Shown: piece by piece, positions 25,134 through 34,035 of the stretch | Layout of the letters: each line of letters starts with the position of its first letter | How positions within the stretch are numbered: the stretch's first letter is position 1 | Assembly: GCF_020443705.1 (NCBI RefSeq) | Contig: NZ_JAIZZK010000006.1 | Span: 62,001 to 126,000, forward strand | Reading direction: 5' to 3' | Origin: Clostridium algoriphilum | GTDB lineage: Bacteria > Bacillota > Clostridia > Clostridiales > Clostridiaceae | Length of the DNA: 64,000 nucleotides | Notes under the pieces: model-generated | What the model saw: only the letters and a program-made list of their open reading frames with translations | The model's database searches: none | Told to the model about the DNA's origin: nothing | Position numbers and translations under genes: made by a program

Positions 25134-27200
25134 ATGGATAATATGAGTAATAAGAAGAAAGATTTAGTTATAGCTTTAGCTGGTAATCCTAATTGTGGAA
25201 AAACTAGTTTATTTAATTCATTAACTGGTTCTAAGCAACATGTTGGTAACTGGCCAGGAGTTACAGTTGAAAAAAAAGAGGGCAGGTTTAAGTTTGAGGG
25301 AAGAAATGTAATTGTTGTAGATTTACCAGGGACTTATAGTCTTGGAGCATATTCAGAGGATGAGGTAGTAGCCCGTGACTTTATCTTAAAAAGTAAGCCA
25401 GATGTAGTAATTAACGTAATTGACTCAAGTAATATTGAAAGAAACTTATATTTAACTATGCAGATTCTAGAAACTGGGGCAAAGATGGTTTTAGCTCTTA
25501 ACATGATGGATGAAGCAAAAAACAAGAACATAGAAATAAATGTTAAAAAAATATCGAAAACCTTAAGTATACCAGTAGTTGAAACAGTAGCTACTAAAAA
25601 TGAAGGCATAAAAGAACTTATAAAGGAAGCCATAAGAATAGGTGATTCGGAGCAACATAATACCTTTAGAATTAATTATGGTAAAGATATAGAGAAGGAA
25701 ATTGAGTTACTTACAGAAACTTTTTCACAAGTTTCAGCTACAACGCAGTACCCAGCGCAATGGGCATCACTTAAGCTTTTAGAAAAGGATGAATATATAA
25801 AGAAATATGTAGAAGAGAAAGAAAATGCCGAAAAGGTAAATACTACATTAGATAAAAGTATAGAGAATTTAATTCAAAAAATAGGGTATGAACCAGATGC
25901 ATTTATAATAGATAAAAGATATGAACTTATAAGTAAAATAGTTCAAGATAGTGTTAAGAAAGAAACATCAAACGTTGAGAGTACTTCTGATAAAATGGAT
26001 AAATGGACTACTCACAAGTATTTAGGAATACCTATATTTGCAGTAATAATGTTCCTAATGTATCAGATAGCAATGACCTTTGGAAATGGATTTTTAGGAG
26101 GCCTTGTAGATAGTGGATTCAGTGCTTTAGGAGAATTTGTAGGTGGCATTCTAGAGAGCATGGGAACACCAGCATTATTACAATCATTTGTAACTGATGG
26201 AATAATAGGTGGACTTGGATCAGTATTTGTATTTACACCTATGATTTTCACTATGTATTTTCTTATAGCTATACTTGAAGACAGCGGATACATGGCAAGA
26301 GCAGCATACATAATGGATAAATTTATGAATTCAATAGGATTGCATGGTAAAACAGCGGTATCTCTTATAATATCTAGTGGCTGTAACGTTGCAGGTATTA
26401 TGTCTACAAGAACTTTAGATAGTAAGAAAGATAGGATGATAGCTATACTCATAAACCCTTTTGTATCCTGTAGTGCAAGACTTCCAGTCTATGCATTGTT
26501 TGCTGGTGCCTTCTTTGCAGGCAGAAAGATTTGGTTCTTTGATGCAGGTGGAGTTATTGTATTCGGTCTATACATTTTAGGGATTGCAGTTGCAATACTT
26601 ATGGGTAAATTTTTAAGCGCTAAAGTATTCAAAGGAGAAGAATCTTATTTTGTAATGGAACTTCCACCTTATCGTGTACCTACAGCTAAAAGTGTATTAA
26701 TTCATATGTGGGAAAAATCATCTCATTTTTTAAAAAAGATGAGTACAATTATATTAGGATTAGTTATAATTGTTTGGATACTTTCAAACATGCCTTTGGG
26801 AGTAGAACCAGGAACGAGAGATAGTTTAATTGGATCAGTAGGTTCAGTTATTGCACCAATATTCAACTTAGCAGGTTTTGGAACTTGGCAGGCCGGAGTG
26901 TCACTTATAACAGGCCTTGCTGCTAAAGAAGCAGTAGTTAGTACCTTGGGAACTGTTTATGCAGCATCAAATGATGCATCATTGACTGCTGCTATTCAGC
27001 AAGCATTTACCCCTCTTACATCTCTAGCGTTTATGGTAATGACTTTATTGTATTGTCCTTGCGCAGCGACTATAGGTGCAATAAGAAGAGAAACAAATTC
27101 TAGAAAATGGGCACTTATAGCCGTTATATATACTTGTGTTATCGGGTGGGTTGGAGGAGTTTTAGTATATCAAATAGGAAAACTTCTAGGTTTTAGTTAG
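25134..27200 (+). CDS. feoB: Ferrous iron transporter FeoB
   Basis: A 688-aa FeoB. The N-terminal G domain has GNPNCGKTS (about residues 16-24), a T (switch) region with NWPGVTVE, DLPGTYSL and NMMDEA. Two Gate-type membrane cores follow, with the conserved SGCNVAGIMSTRT and ARLPVYALFAGAFF motifs, and CPCAATIGAIRRE near the end. It imports Fe2+ across the membrane, needed here for nitrogenase and hydrogenase clusters. ATG 25134 follows GGGGG; an in-frame ATG lies 12 bases upstream. Confidence 0.95.
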   Translation: MDNMSNKKKDLVIALAGNPNCGKTSLFNSLTGSKQHVGNWPGVTVEKKEGRFKFEGRNVIVVDLPGTYSLGAYSEDEVVARDFILKSKPDVVINVIDSSNIERNLYLTMQILETGAKMVLALNMMDEAKNKNIEINVKKISKTLSIPVVETVATKNEGIKELIKEAIRIGDSEQHNTFRINYGKDIEKEIELLTETFSQVSATTQYPAQWASLKLLEKDEYIKKYVEEKENAEKVNTTLDKSIENLIQKIGYEPDAFIIDKRYELISKIVQDSVKKETSNVESTSDKMDKWTTHKYLGIPIFAVIMFLMYQIAMTFGNGFLGGLVDSGFSALGEFVGGILESMGTPALLQSFVTDGIIGGLGSVFVFTPMIFTMYFLIAILEDSGYMARAAYIMDKFMNSIGLHGKTAVSLIISSGCNVAGIMSTRTLDSKKDRMIAILINPFVSCSARLPVYALFAGAFFAGRKIWFFDAGGVIVFGLYILGIAVAILMGKFLSAKVFKGEESYFVMELPPYRVPTAKSVLIHMWEKSSHFLKKMSTIILGLVIIVWILSNMPLGVEPGTRDSLIGSVGSVIAPIFNLAGFGTWQAGVSLITGLAAKEAVVSTLGTVYAASNDASLTAAIQQAFTPLTSLAFMVMTLLYCPCAATIGAIRRETNSRKWALIAVIYTCVIGWVGGVLVYQIGKLLGFS

Positions 27201-27302
27201 TAATAAGACACAAATAAATATCAAGTTGGTATGAGTATATTATAAAGTTGTTAAATGTTTTCATATAATTAATTATAGAAAAAAGAGATAAGATTAGCAT
27301 TT

Positions 27303-27323
27303 TATTGATAATGAGTGTCAATA
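27303..27323. promoter_or_regulatory. Second copy of the feo dyad operator
   Basis: TATTGA-N9-TCAATA, with 21 of 25 positions matching the site at 24556 when two flanking bases per side are included. It lies 31 bases before the DUF2325 gene, so that gene and feoAAB are probably under one regulator. Confidence 0.55.
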
Positions 27324-27353
27324 TCATAGAATATATAGTAGGGAGGTGAACTT

Positions 27354-27653
27354 ATGTGCATATTACTCATAGGTGGAGATAATATTGGTAGTATCACTGA
27401 GAAATTAATGCAGAATGGATTTAGTGACATAGAGCATATAACTGGTAGAAAAAAGGATGCTAAAAATTTTAGAATGCCTGGTCACATAGATTTAGTAATG
27501 GTCTTGGTAGATTTTGTAGGTCATCAATTAGCAAAGGTTGTTAAAGAAGAATCAAGAAGATCTAATGTTAAGGTTGTATACTCTAAGCGTTCATGGACAC
27601 ACATGGAAAAGAAAATACAAGAGTGCGCGAAGGAACTTGCGGGGGCTGAGTAA
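27354..27653 (+). CDS. DUF2325-domain protein, 99 aa
   Basis: A single-domain DUF2325 protein. The typical opening ILLIGGDNIGSITEKL, a central DLVMVLVDFVGHQLAKVVKEE and the KVVYSKRSW strand are visible. Function of the family is unknown. Its position between feoB and a FeoC-like gene, plus the shared operator, ties it to iron. A second DUF2325-like domain occurs at the end of the coiled-coil protein at 55454-57010. Confidence 0.85.
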   Translation: MCILLIGGDNIGSITEKLMQNGFSDIEHITGRKKDAKNFRMPGHIDLVMVLVDFVGHQLAKVVKEESRRSNVKVVYSKRSWTHMEKKIQECAKELAGAE

Positions 27654-27709
27654 GTTGCTATTTACATTTAAGAGAAAGCAAAAATTATGGTGCAAAGGGG
27701 GAATATATA

Positions 27710-27988
27710 ATGTTAATGAAAGTATTGAAAAGATTATCTCAAGGCGCGCGGTATTCTAATAAGATAATGGCTAAGGAACTTGGAATAGATGAAGGAATGG
27801 TTGAGCAAATAATATTACAACTTGAGAGGATGGGATATATCGAGGCAGAAGAGATGGCGACCTGCTCTGGTGGATGTGATTGCGGAAGTAGCTCTAAAAA
27901 GGGAAGTTGTTGTAATACTTCAAATGTGGATATAAAAATGTGGAAGATTACAAGTAAAGGGAGAGAAACGGCATTAACGGTAAAATAG
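27710..27988 (+). CDS. FeoC-like winged-helix protein with a Cys cluster
   Basis: A 92-aa protein with a winged helix (about residues 1-45: LSQGARYSNKIMAKELGIDEGMVEQIILQLERMGYIE), then a Cys-rich loop CSGGCDCGSSSKKGSCC (about 52-68), then a final strand and helix. The layout is that of FeoC proteins, small partners or regulators of FeoB that carry an Fe-S or redox-sensitive cluster. A GGGGGA site precedes the ATG. It probably ends the feo transcript (terminator at 28136). Confidence 0.8.
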   Translation: MLMKVLKRLSQGARYSNKIMAKELGIDEGMVEQIILQLERMGYIEAEEMATCSGGCDCGSSSKKGSCCNTSNVDIKMWKITSKGRETALTVK

Positions 27989-28135
27989 TTTTAAAAAAAT
28001 GTTAAATAGGTCGTAAAATTATATGTGAATATATAGCTTACCTATGGAACCTTTTTAATAGGCTACGAATAGTACAGTACAAAGACCTTTCAATAATAAT
28101 ATTAACATACACTTAGTTCTCCAAAGAGGGTGTAT

Positions 28136-28176
28136 AAATTCAGCTTAGCACAAATGCTAGGCTGAATTTGTTTTTT
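28136..28176 (+). terminator. Terminator after the feo locus
   Basis: A 15-bp stem (AAATTCAGCTTAGCA and complement, one G-U), a 4-base loop and TTTTTT. Confidence 0.85.
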
Positions 28177-28226
28177 GAATATTTATCTATTTTATATTTA
28201 GCTAAATTGTAGAGTATAAGAAGAAA

Positions 28227-28251
28227 TAACATGGAGTAAACTTCCATGTTA
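28227..28251 (-). terminator. Hairpin after the ABC-2 permease operon
   Basis: A 9-bp stem (TAACATGGA / TCCATGTTA) with a 7-base loop lies just downstream of the minus-strand operon ending at 28270. It is followed on that strand by TTTCTT, so the terminator is moderate. Confidence 0.55.
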
Positions 28252-28269
28252 TAGATGTTTGTAATATTA

Positions 28270-29067
28270 TTATATGCTCAAATCTCTTTTTCTATAAAAT
28301 ACATATGTGATAGTTAACATTGCTGAAATAATTAATATTGATAAAATTACAAAACTTAGTTGAAAGCCACCGCTAGATATTAAATTTTTAGCCTCATAAT
28401 ATTTAAATGGTGTAAAGTATTTAAGATTTTCAAGTTTGCCGCTTAAGTCTATTGCCATAGATAATATATATGTGATTAAAAGAACTGCCATAGATATGGT
28501 TGTTGCATTCTTTGGATTTTTGCAGCAAGCAGCTATAGATGTGCCAATAAACATAAATATAAGCTGCAAAATAAACATTCCACCCATTAAGAGTACTATC
28601 TCTGAATTTACGGCTTCCCCTTTACTATATTTTCCTACTATAATAATTGAAGAAACCAAAGTGATAATATTAAATATTAAAATATTTACAAAGGCTGCAG
28701 ATAGTTTTGATGTTATAATTTTATTTCTTGAAATAGGTTTTGAAAGTAGAAATTCTACGGTTTTATCACGTTCTTCCTTTGAAATTATATCAGCTCCAAG
28801 CATAGCAGCATGAATAGTTGCCATAAGCGCTAAATATAAAAAGAACATTCCATAATAACCGCTGGCCTTTGACAGATCAAAACCACCTATACCAAAAATT
28901 GTTTGCATAGATTTCGGCATTTGTGCAAATAAATCATTCATAGATTGACCGGAAGATGATAATGCAACATATTTGCCCATACCAGCAAAAACCATAAATA
29001 GAATACCAAAAGCCCATATAATAAGCCCTTTTCTATGGGCCTTCATTTCTACAATAAATACATTCAT
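28270..29067 (-). CDS. ABC-2 type exporter permease (second subunit)
   Basis: A 265-aa ABC-2 permease with six predicted membrane helices and the usual cytoplasmic segment SKEERDKTVEFLLSKPISRNKIITSK (split), the coupling-helix region. It is a paralogue of the next gene upstream (SKEVREKTADFLLTKPVTRTEIMTSK). With it and the ATPase it forms a heterodimeric exporter. Substrate unknown; such operons with a TetR regulator often export drugs or peptides. Confidence 0.85.
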   Translation of the reverse strand: MNVFIVEMKAHRKGLIIWAFGILFMVFAGMGKYVALSSSGQSMNDLFAQMPKSMQTIFGIGGFDLSKASGYYGMFFLYLALMATIHAAMLGADIISKEERDKTVEFLLSKPISRNKIITSKLSAAFVNILIFNIITLVSSIIIVGKYSKGEAVNSEIVLLMGGMFILQLIFMFIGTSIAACCKNPKNATTISMAVLLITYILSMAIDLSGKLENLKYFTPFKYYEAKNLISSGGFQLSFVILSILIISAMLTITYVFYRKRDLSI

Positions 29068-29156
29068 AAACTAACCCCCTCGTATTCCTTATTATCTATT
29101 AAATAACTATAAATTGATACACCCGTTAAATCATCATCTTCGAAGCGAAGTCGACG

Positions 29157-29954
29157 TTAAACAGCATGAACATCCTTTTTAGAGTATACAAAATAACTGG
29201 CAGCAATTGCTGCAACAATAAACAATATTTCTATTATAATAAATGAGATCTCATAACTAGAGTTTTTTATAATGTAGTTTGTGTCAAAATACTTAAAGGG
29301 TGTAATATAACGCATGGCACCATCTCCCGACGTCGCTGCAAACATACCAATAATAAAGAATGTAAATACAGTGCCAAGGGAAATAGGTAGCACAGATTTA
29401 ATCTTTGGCATCACAACAGAAATTATAATCCCCAAAGCAAGAAACATAAGCTGAATGAAAAACAATGTAATAGAAATCATAAAAAATAGCTTGTAACTGT
29501 AGTCTTTTGTTGAAACAAAGGACACCATAATGCTACTCGCTACTAAGTAGGCTACATTGGTAATTACAAGACAGGTTAATGCAGCCATTAGCTTTGATGT
29601 CATAATTTCTGTGCGAGTAACAGGTTTAGTTAAAAGGAAATCTGCTGTTTTTTCGCGGACTTCCTTTGATATAATGGAGGTTCCTAGATTCATAGCTTGA
29701 ATGGCACCACAGAGTGTTGTATATAAAAACATATAGGAGTAAAACCCCAAAATAGAAGACATACTATCTACAGAGAGTCCCATTGCTTTTCTTACTGGTT
29801 CTGGGAAACCTTTCATTATTCCTTTAAAAGCCTCAGCTTCTTTTGAAAAAGCGGGAAACAGTGATAAGAAAAGAACAACAAGTGTTATTAAAGAACAGGT
29901 CCATATAATAGTGGATTTTCTATACGCCTTCAATTCGTGACTAAACATATTCAT
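29157..29954 (-). CDS. ABC-2 type exporter permease (first subunit)
   Basis: A 265-aa, six-helix ABC-2 permease of the same length as its downstream paralogue, arguing for a tandem duplication. The coupling segment follows the second helix. It lies 5 bases after the ATPase gene, so the two are translated together. An 89-base gap separates it from the second permease. Confidence 0.85.
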   Translation of the reverse strand: MNMFSHELKAYRKSTIIWTCSLITLVVLFLSLFPAFSKEAEAFKGIMKGFPEPVRKAMGLSVDSMSSILGFYSYMFLYTTLCGAIQAMNLGTSIISKEVREKTADFLLTKPVTRTEIMTSKLMAALTCLVITNVAYLVASSIMVSFVSTKDYSYKLFFMISITLFFIQLMFLALGIIISVVMPKIKSVLPISLGTVFTFFIIGMFAATSGDGAMRYITPFKYFDTNYIIKNSSYEISFIIIEILFIVAAIAASYFVYSKKDVHAV

Positions 29955-29959
29955 AGTTT

Positions 29960-30844
29960 TTAGTCCTCCTTTTCGTAGTAATGCATAAAGATTTCTTCAA
30001 GGTCTGGCTCTTCAATCCAGAGATTGGATATTTCTATTTCTGAAATCTTTTTCATAATAAAATTAATATTACCACTAAATAAAAAGCTTATTATGTTACC
30101 CTTTATATTAAAATCGGTAACACCGCTGAACTTAAAGTAACTATCATCTATTTTTGAGTTTACCTCGATTTTAAATTTCTTATGGTTATTTTCTTGTAAT
30201 GTACTAATTTTATCAAGTTTTATAATTTTTCCCTCTTTAATAATTGCAACGCGGGTACATAACCTCTGAACCTCACTTAAAATATGAGAAGAAAGTAAAA
30301 TTGTAACACCCTTTTTATTCTCTTCCTCAAGGAGTTCAAAGAATTTTTGTTGCATAAGTGGGTCAAGTCCACTAGTAGGTTCATCAAGTATAATAAGTTT
30401 AGGTGAGTGTAACAGTCCTTGGACAATACCAACTTTCTTTTTGTTGCCAAATGATAAATCATCAATTTTTTTATTAAGATCAAGATCCATTATCTCTGCC
30501 AGTTCACTAATCCTTTTACTACAATCTTTCTTGTAGAAACTAGCTGAATACTTTAGTAGGTCAATAACCTTCATATTGTCATAATAAAAGACTTCTGATG
30601 GTAGATATCCTATTTCTTTCTTTATCTCAGGTCCAAATTCAACGCAGTCCTTACCAAAAATCGTAGCGCTGCCACTAGTTGGATAAATTAAAGATAACAA
30701 TGTTCTAATTGTTGTTGATTTTCCTGCACCATTTGGACCAATAAACCCAAAGATTTCACCTTCGCAAACATTAAAACTTACATCGGTAATTCCCCTTGCA
30801 TTGCCATAACTTTTAGTCAAATTTTTGATTTCAATAACATTCAT
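29960..30844 (-). CDS. ABC-2 type exporter ATPase
   Basis: A 294-aa CcmA-type ATPase. Walker A GPNGAGKST is at residues 36-44, Walker B is LIILDEPTSGLDP, and the signature is LSFGN rather than LSGGQ, a variant usual in this exporter group. A C-terminal extension of about 70 residues is present. It is the first structural gene after the TetR regulator gene, on the same strand. Confidence 0.9.
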   Translation of the reverse strand: MNVIEIKNLTKSYGNARGITDVSFNVCEGEIFGFIGPNGAGKSTTIRTLLSLIYPTSGSATIFGKDCVEFGPEIKKEIGYLPSEVFYYDNMKVIDLLKYSASFYKKDCSKRISELAEIMDLDLNKKIDDLSFGNKKKVGIVQGLLHSPKLIILDEPTSGLDPLMQQKFFELLEEENKKGVTILLSSHILSEVQRLCTRVAIIKEGKIIKLDKISTLQENNHKKFKIEVNSKIDDSYFKFSGVTDFNIKGNIISFLFSGNINFIMKKISEIEISNLWIEEPDLEEIFMHYYEKED

Positions 30845-30890
30845 TAATAAGACCCCCTTATTATTAAACTAGCCATTTATATGACTAGCA

Positions 30891-31514
30891 TTATTTATAG
30901 AAACAATTTTTTAAAACATTCATATAAAGATCTGCTTCATCAAAGGCTTTTTGATAATCCTCTTTATTTGAAGTTAGTAATTTTTCGTTTTTGGTTATTT
31001 GGGCTCCGAAACCCTCAAGGGTCCACATTATAATATTAATGCATTTTTCTGTATCTAGACCCTTTTTGAATTTTGATGTGTTCATATTTTTAAATATCTT
31101 ATTATAATTACTAATGGATAGTTCTTTATTTATAAGTTCTAAATCGCTCTTTATATTTTCAGATTTATCCCTGTATGCAACTTCAATAAATATAAAGATA
31201 GCTGCATATTTCATTAATAATTCTAACTTTATAACTGAACATTGACGTAACTTAATAAAAATATCTGTTTCATCCATATTAATTTTTTTGTAAAATTCAT
31301 TGATATAGAGATTGATACAATAGTCATATAAAAATAAAAATAAACTTTTTTTATTCTTAAAATAGTAAAATAATAAACCTTTTGATATGTCAGCTTCTTT
31401 AATAATTGCATTGGTAGACGCGTTTTCAAAACCTTTTTGTGCAAATTCTTTCATAGCAGCATCTAATATACGTTCTTGCTTTTCTTGTTGTAAGTTTAGA
31501 AATTTAGAAAACAT
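30891..31514 (-). CDS. TetR-family repressor
   Basis: A 207-aa TetR regulator. The N-terminal HTH (about residues 10-55: RILDAAMKEFAQKGFENAS..GLLFYYFKNKKSLFLFLYDY) is typical, and a helical ligand domain follows. I start at ATG 31514 because AAAGGAG is well placed. It is the first gene of a four-gene operon with the ABC-2 exporter. Two TTGAC-N7-GTCAA dyads just upstream are its likely operators, giving autoregulation relieved by an exported compound. Confidence 0.9.
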   Translation of the reverse strand: MFSKFLNLQQEKQERILDAAMKEFAQKGFENASTNAIIKEADISKGLLFYYFKNKKSLFLFLYDYCINLYINEFYKKINMDETDIFIKLRQCSVIKLELLMKYAAIFIFIEVAYRDKSENIKSDLELINKELSISNYNKIFKNMNTSKFKKGLDTEKCINIIMWTLEGFGAQITKNEKLLTSNKEDYQKAFDEADLYMNVLKNCFYK

Positions 31515-31547
31515 TTTAATAACTCCTTTCTTAACGAACAAATATTG

Positions 31548-31597
31548 TTGACCACATTAGTCAATTAAATAATAGCATTATTGACTCATAGGGTCAA
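31548..31597 (-). promoter_or_regulatory. Two TetR operators, TTGAC-N7-GTCAA
   Basis: The dyads at 31548-31564 and 31581-31597 have identical 5-bp arms and 7-bp spacers. Their centres are 33 bp apart, three helical turns, on one face of the DNA. They lie 34 and 67 bases before the tetR start. Recognition by this TetR protein is inference from position and symmetry. Confidence 0.7.
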
Positions 31598-31798
31598 CTG
31601 TTTAAAAAATATTTTAAGCAGGTAACACTCCTATTTTCTGTATCCTAAATTTTATGTTACAATATAATATATTATAATGTCATAAATTTAGAATTATGCA
31701 GTTTTCTACTTTAGCCTCAAGACATATTTATTATATATATACTTTATTTTTAATGGTTTTAGGCAAAACAATGAGACAATAAGTGGAGGCGATAAATT

Positions 31799-32515
31799 TT
31801 GATTGGTAATGTTTTTAATGTAATGCAAAAAAGAGTTGGAAAACTACATTCACGTCATGAGATACATGAGTCCTTTAGATTTGGAATTCTTCTTGCAATT
31901 GCTGGTGGATTTTTGGACTCCTATACCTTTATAGGAAGGGGAGGTGTTTTCTCTAATGCTCAAACTGGAAATATTGTACTCTTAGGAATATATGCTGCAA
32001 AAGGCGAATGGGTGCAGGCACTTATTCATATTCCACCTATATTAGCTTTTATAATTGGGGTAATTGTTGTTCAAGCAATAAAAAACAATTCATCACGCCT
32101 GTTTATATTGGATTGGCCAAGGGCAGTTCTAGTTTTTGAAATTATTATTCTTTTTATAATAGGATTTATACCAAACTCGTTTCCTGATACTATTGTAAAT
32201 ATTATAATTTCATTCGTTGCTTCGATTCAAGTAGCTTCATTTCCTAAACTAGCTGATTCCCCATATAGCTCAACCATGTCCACAGGAAACCTGCGATCAG
32301 CTTCAAAGGCAGCATATATTGCTTTTACGCAGAAAGATTCCGAAGCAGCTATTCGCACTATTCGGTTTTTTAGCATAGTCCTCTCATTTTTATTTGGTTC
32401 ATTTTTAGGCGCTCTGTTGACATTTAGTGTTGGAGTTAAGGCAATATGGGGGGCTGCTATTGTATTAGTCTGTGTTTTTATATTATTTAGCGTTGCCGAA
32501 GGTCGAAGCAAATAA
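31799..32515 (+). CDS. YoaK/DUF1275 family membrane protein
   Basis: A 238-aa membrane protein with about six helices and the DUF1275 signature GGFLDSYTFIGRGGVFSNAQTGNIV (split) near the N-terminus and STMSTGNLRSASKA in the second half. Function of the family is not established. TTG start behind GTGGAGG. It lies between the TetR operon and the flavoprotein operon and seems to be a single-gene unit. Confidence 0.88.
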   Translation: MIGNVFNVMQKRVGKLHSRHEIHESFRFGILLAIAGGFLDSYTFIGRGGVFSNAQTGNIVLLGIYAAKGEWVQALIHIPPILAFIIGVIVVQAIKNNSSRLFILDWPRAVLVFEIIILFIIGFIPNSFPDTIVNIIISFVASIQVASFPKLADSPYSSTMSTGNLRSASKAAYIAFTQKDSEAAIRTIRFFSIVLSFLFGSFLGALLTFSVGVKAIWGAAIVLVCVFILFSVAEGRSK

Positions 32516-32588
32516 GGGAAGACACAAAGACATAATCTAATCGCAGATTTAAGCAGACTTATATAATTATAATAGTAATTAAATTCTA

Positions 32589-32638
32589 TTGACAATAAAA
32601 TATTGTTGTTGTACTATGTGAGTCGTGTAAATACACGA
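32589..32638 (+). promoter_or_regulatory. Sigma-A promoter with a palindrome at the start site
   Basis: TTGACA (32589-32594), 17 bases, TACTAT (32612-32617). The predicted start falls at about 32624, inside the 16-bp palindrome TCGTGTAAATACACGA (32623-32638). A repressor bound there would block the flavoprotein operon. The HTH-binding-fold regulator encoded third in the operon is an obvious candidate, by inference. Confidence 0.7.
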
Positions 32639-32702
32639 AACTTTAAAAATGGTATAAATAGAATTAACATAACTACGAGAATTAACTAATGGAGGTAGTA
32701 GA

Positions 32703-33332
32703 ATGAAAGTATTAGGGATAGTAGGAAGTAAAAGAAAAAATGGTAATACAGCATATTTAGTGCAGCAAGCATTACATGCAATTGAGTCTAAAGACGTGGA
32801 AACTGAGCTCGTTTTTCTTGGAGATTATAATATTAAAGGCTGTACTGGATGTGAAGGATGTAAAGACACATGCAAGTGCGTAATAATGGATGACATGCAA
32901 AAAATATACCCACTAATTATCAACTCTGATGCTATTATTTTAGGATCTCCAACATATTTTTATAATATAACATCAGACATGAAAGCTTTTATTGAAAGAT
33001 TATATTGTTTTCAAATATTTGATAAAAATGAACGCTCGGTTTGGTCAAGTGTAAATGAAGTATTAGGTGGAAAATATGCTTCGGTTATAGCTATCTGTGA
33101 ACAAAATAATGAAGAAGATATGGGGTTTACTGCTGAAGCTATGAAGAAACCTCTTGAAGGTTTAGGATATAGAGTACTATCGACTGTTAAAGTTCTAAAT
33201 TTGTTTAAAAAGGGCGAAGCACTGCAAGATAGAATTGCTTTGGAACAAGTAATAATGGCTGGACAAAAACTAGAAAAAACGCTTAGGTTAAGAAAAGAAG
33301 CAGAGAAAAAGTTTGAAATACATATAGATTAA
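32703..33332 (+). CDS. Flavodoxin-fold iron-sulfur flavoprotein (NADPH-dependent FMN reductase family)
   Basis: A 209-aa flavodoxin-like protein of the Isf family. The FMN-binding start is GIVGSKRKNGNTAYL (about residues 4-18). A compact Cys motif, CTGCEGCKDTCKC (about 47-59), fits a [4Fe-4S] cluster next to the flavin. SPTYFYNITSDMKAFIER is the second flavin loop. It is a cytoplasmic electron carrier or reductase. It heads an operon with a pentapeptide protein and a regulator, upstream of modABC, so a redox job linked to metal or nitrogenase use is possible, not shown. Confidence 0.85.
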   Translation: MKVLGIVGSKRKNGNTAYLVQQALHAIESKDVETELVFLGDYNIKGCTGCEGCKDTCKCVIMDDMQKIYPLIINSDAIILGSPTYFYNITSDMKAFIERLYCFQIFDKNERSVWSSVNEVLGGKYASVIAICEQNNEEDMGFTAEAMKKPLEGLGYRVLSTVKVLNLFKKGEALQDRIALEQVIMAGQKLEKTLRLRKEAEKKFEIHID

Positions 33333-33354
33333 ATTAAAATGGAGGTAAGTATAT

Positions 33355-34008
33355 ATGGAAGACAAGAAAATAAAAACAAAAGTTATAAGGCCTAAATTTG
33401 ACAGTGATTTAGATATTATAGAGTTATGCAAAGAAAATATTGAAGATGAAAGTATATTTTCTTATGGAACAATTAGTGATTGTTCTTTAGAAAATCATGA
33501 AGCAGACAGAATTACCTTTAAACAAGTAATATTTAAAAAAGTTATTTTTAGTAAAATAACTTTTAGACGTATAGAATTGCTTAATGTGAGATTTGAAAAT
33601 TGCGATTTATCAAATGTGGATTTTAATGAGGCTTCATTACATAGGGTAGAATTTTTAAATTGTAAAATTATCGGTATTAATCTAAATGAAGCCACCTTAC
33701 GAGAGGTAATATTTGAAAATTGTAACGGACAATTTGCTTTTTTTAGTTATTCTAGTTGTAAGCAAGTGGCATTTCTTAAATGTCAATTACGGTCTTCAGA
33801 TTTTCAAAATTCAACATTTTCAAAAGTCGAGTTTCAAGAGTCTAATTTAGTTGGGGCGCAAATGAATTTCACAAGTCTTAAAGGGATAGATTTTACTAGT
33901 TGTGAAATTGAAGGTATGGGCATAAATATTCCTGATGTTAAGGGTGCAAGAGTTACCACTACGCAAGCTATTTCGCTTTCTGCCATACTAGGTCTCATTA
34001 TTAAATAA
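33355..34008 (+). CDS. Pentapeptide-repeat protein
   Basis: A 217-aa protein whose middle (about residues 45-195) is built of A(N/D)LxF-type five-residue repeats (for example NVDFNEASLHRVEFLNCK and NLNEATLREVIFENCN), giving a right-handed quadrilateral beta helix. Many repeats have Cys or Asn in the turn. There is no signal peptide. It lies 22 bases after the flavoprotein gene and 27 before the regulator gene, so all three are co-transcribed. Function unknown. Confidence 0.88.
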   Translation: MEDKKIKTKVIRPKFDSDLDIIELCKENIEDESIFSYGTISDCSLENHEADRITFKQVIFKKVIFSKITFRRIELLNVRFENCDLSNVDFNEASLHRVEFLNCKIIGINLNEATLREVIFENCNGQFAFFSYSSCKQVAFLKCQLRSSDFQNSTFSKVEFQESNLVGAQMNFTSLKGIDFTSCEIEGMGINIPDVKGARVTTTQAISLSAILGLIIK

Positions 34009-34035
34009 AATACCCTATATAGGGAGGTTGATAAA

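Noticed and set aside
27538-27759. Plus-strand ORF of 73 codons between the DUF2325 and FeoC-like genes
   Set aside because: It overlaps both in another frame and has no domain or ribosome site.
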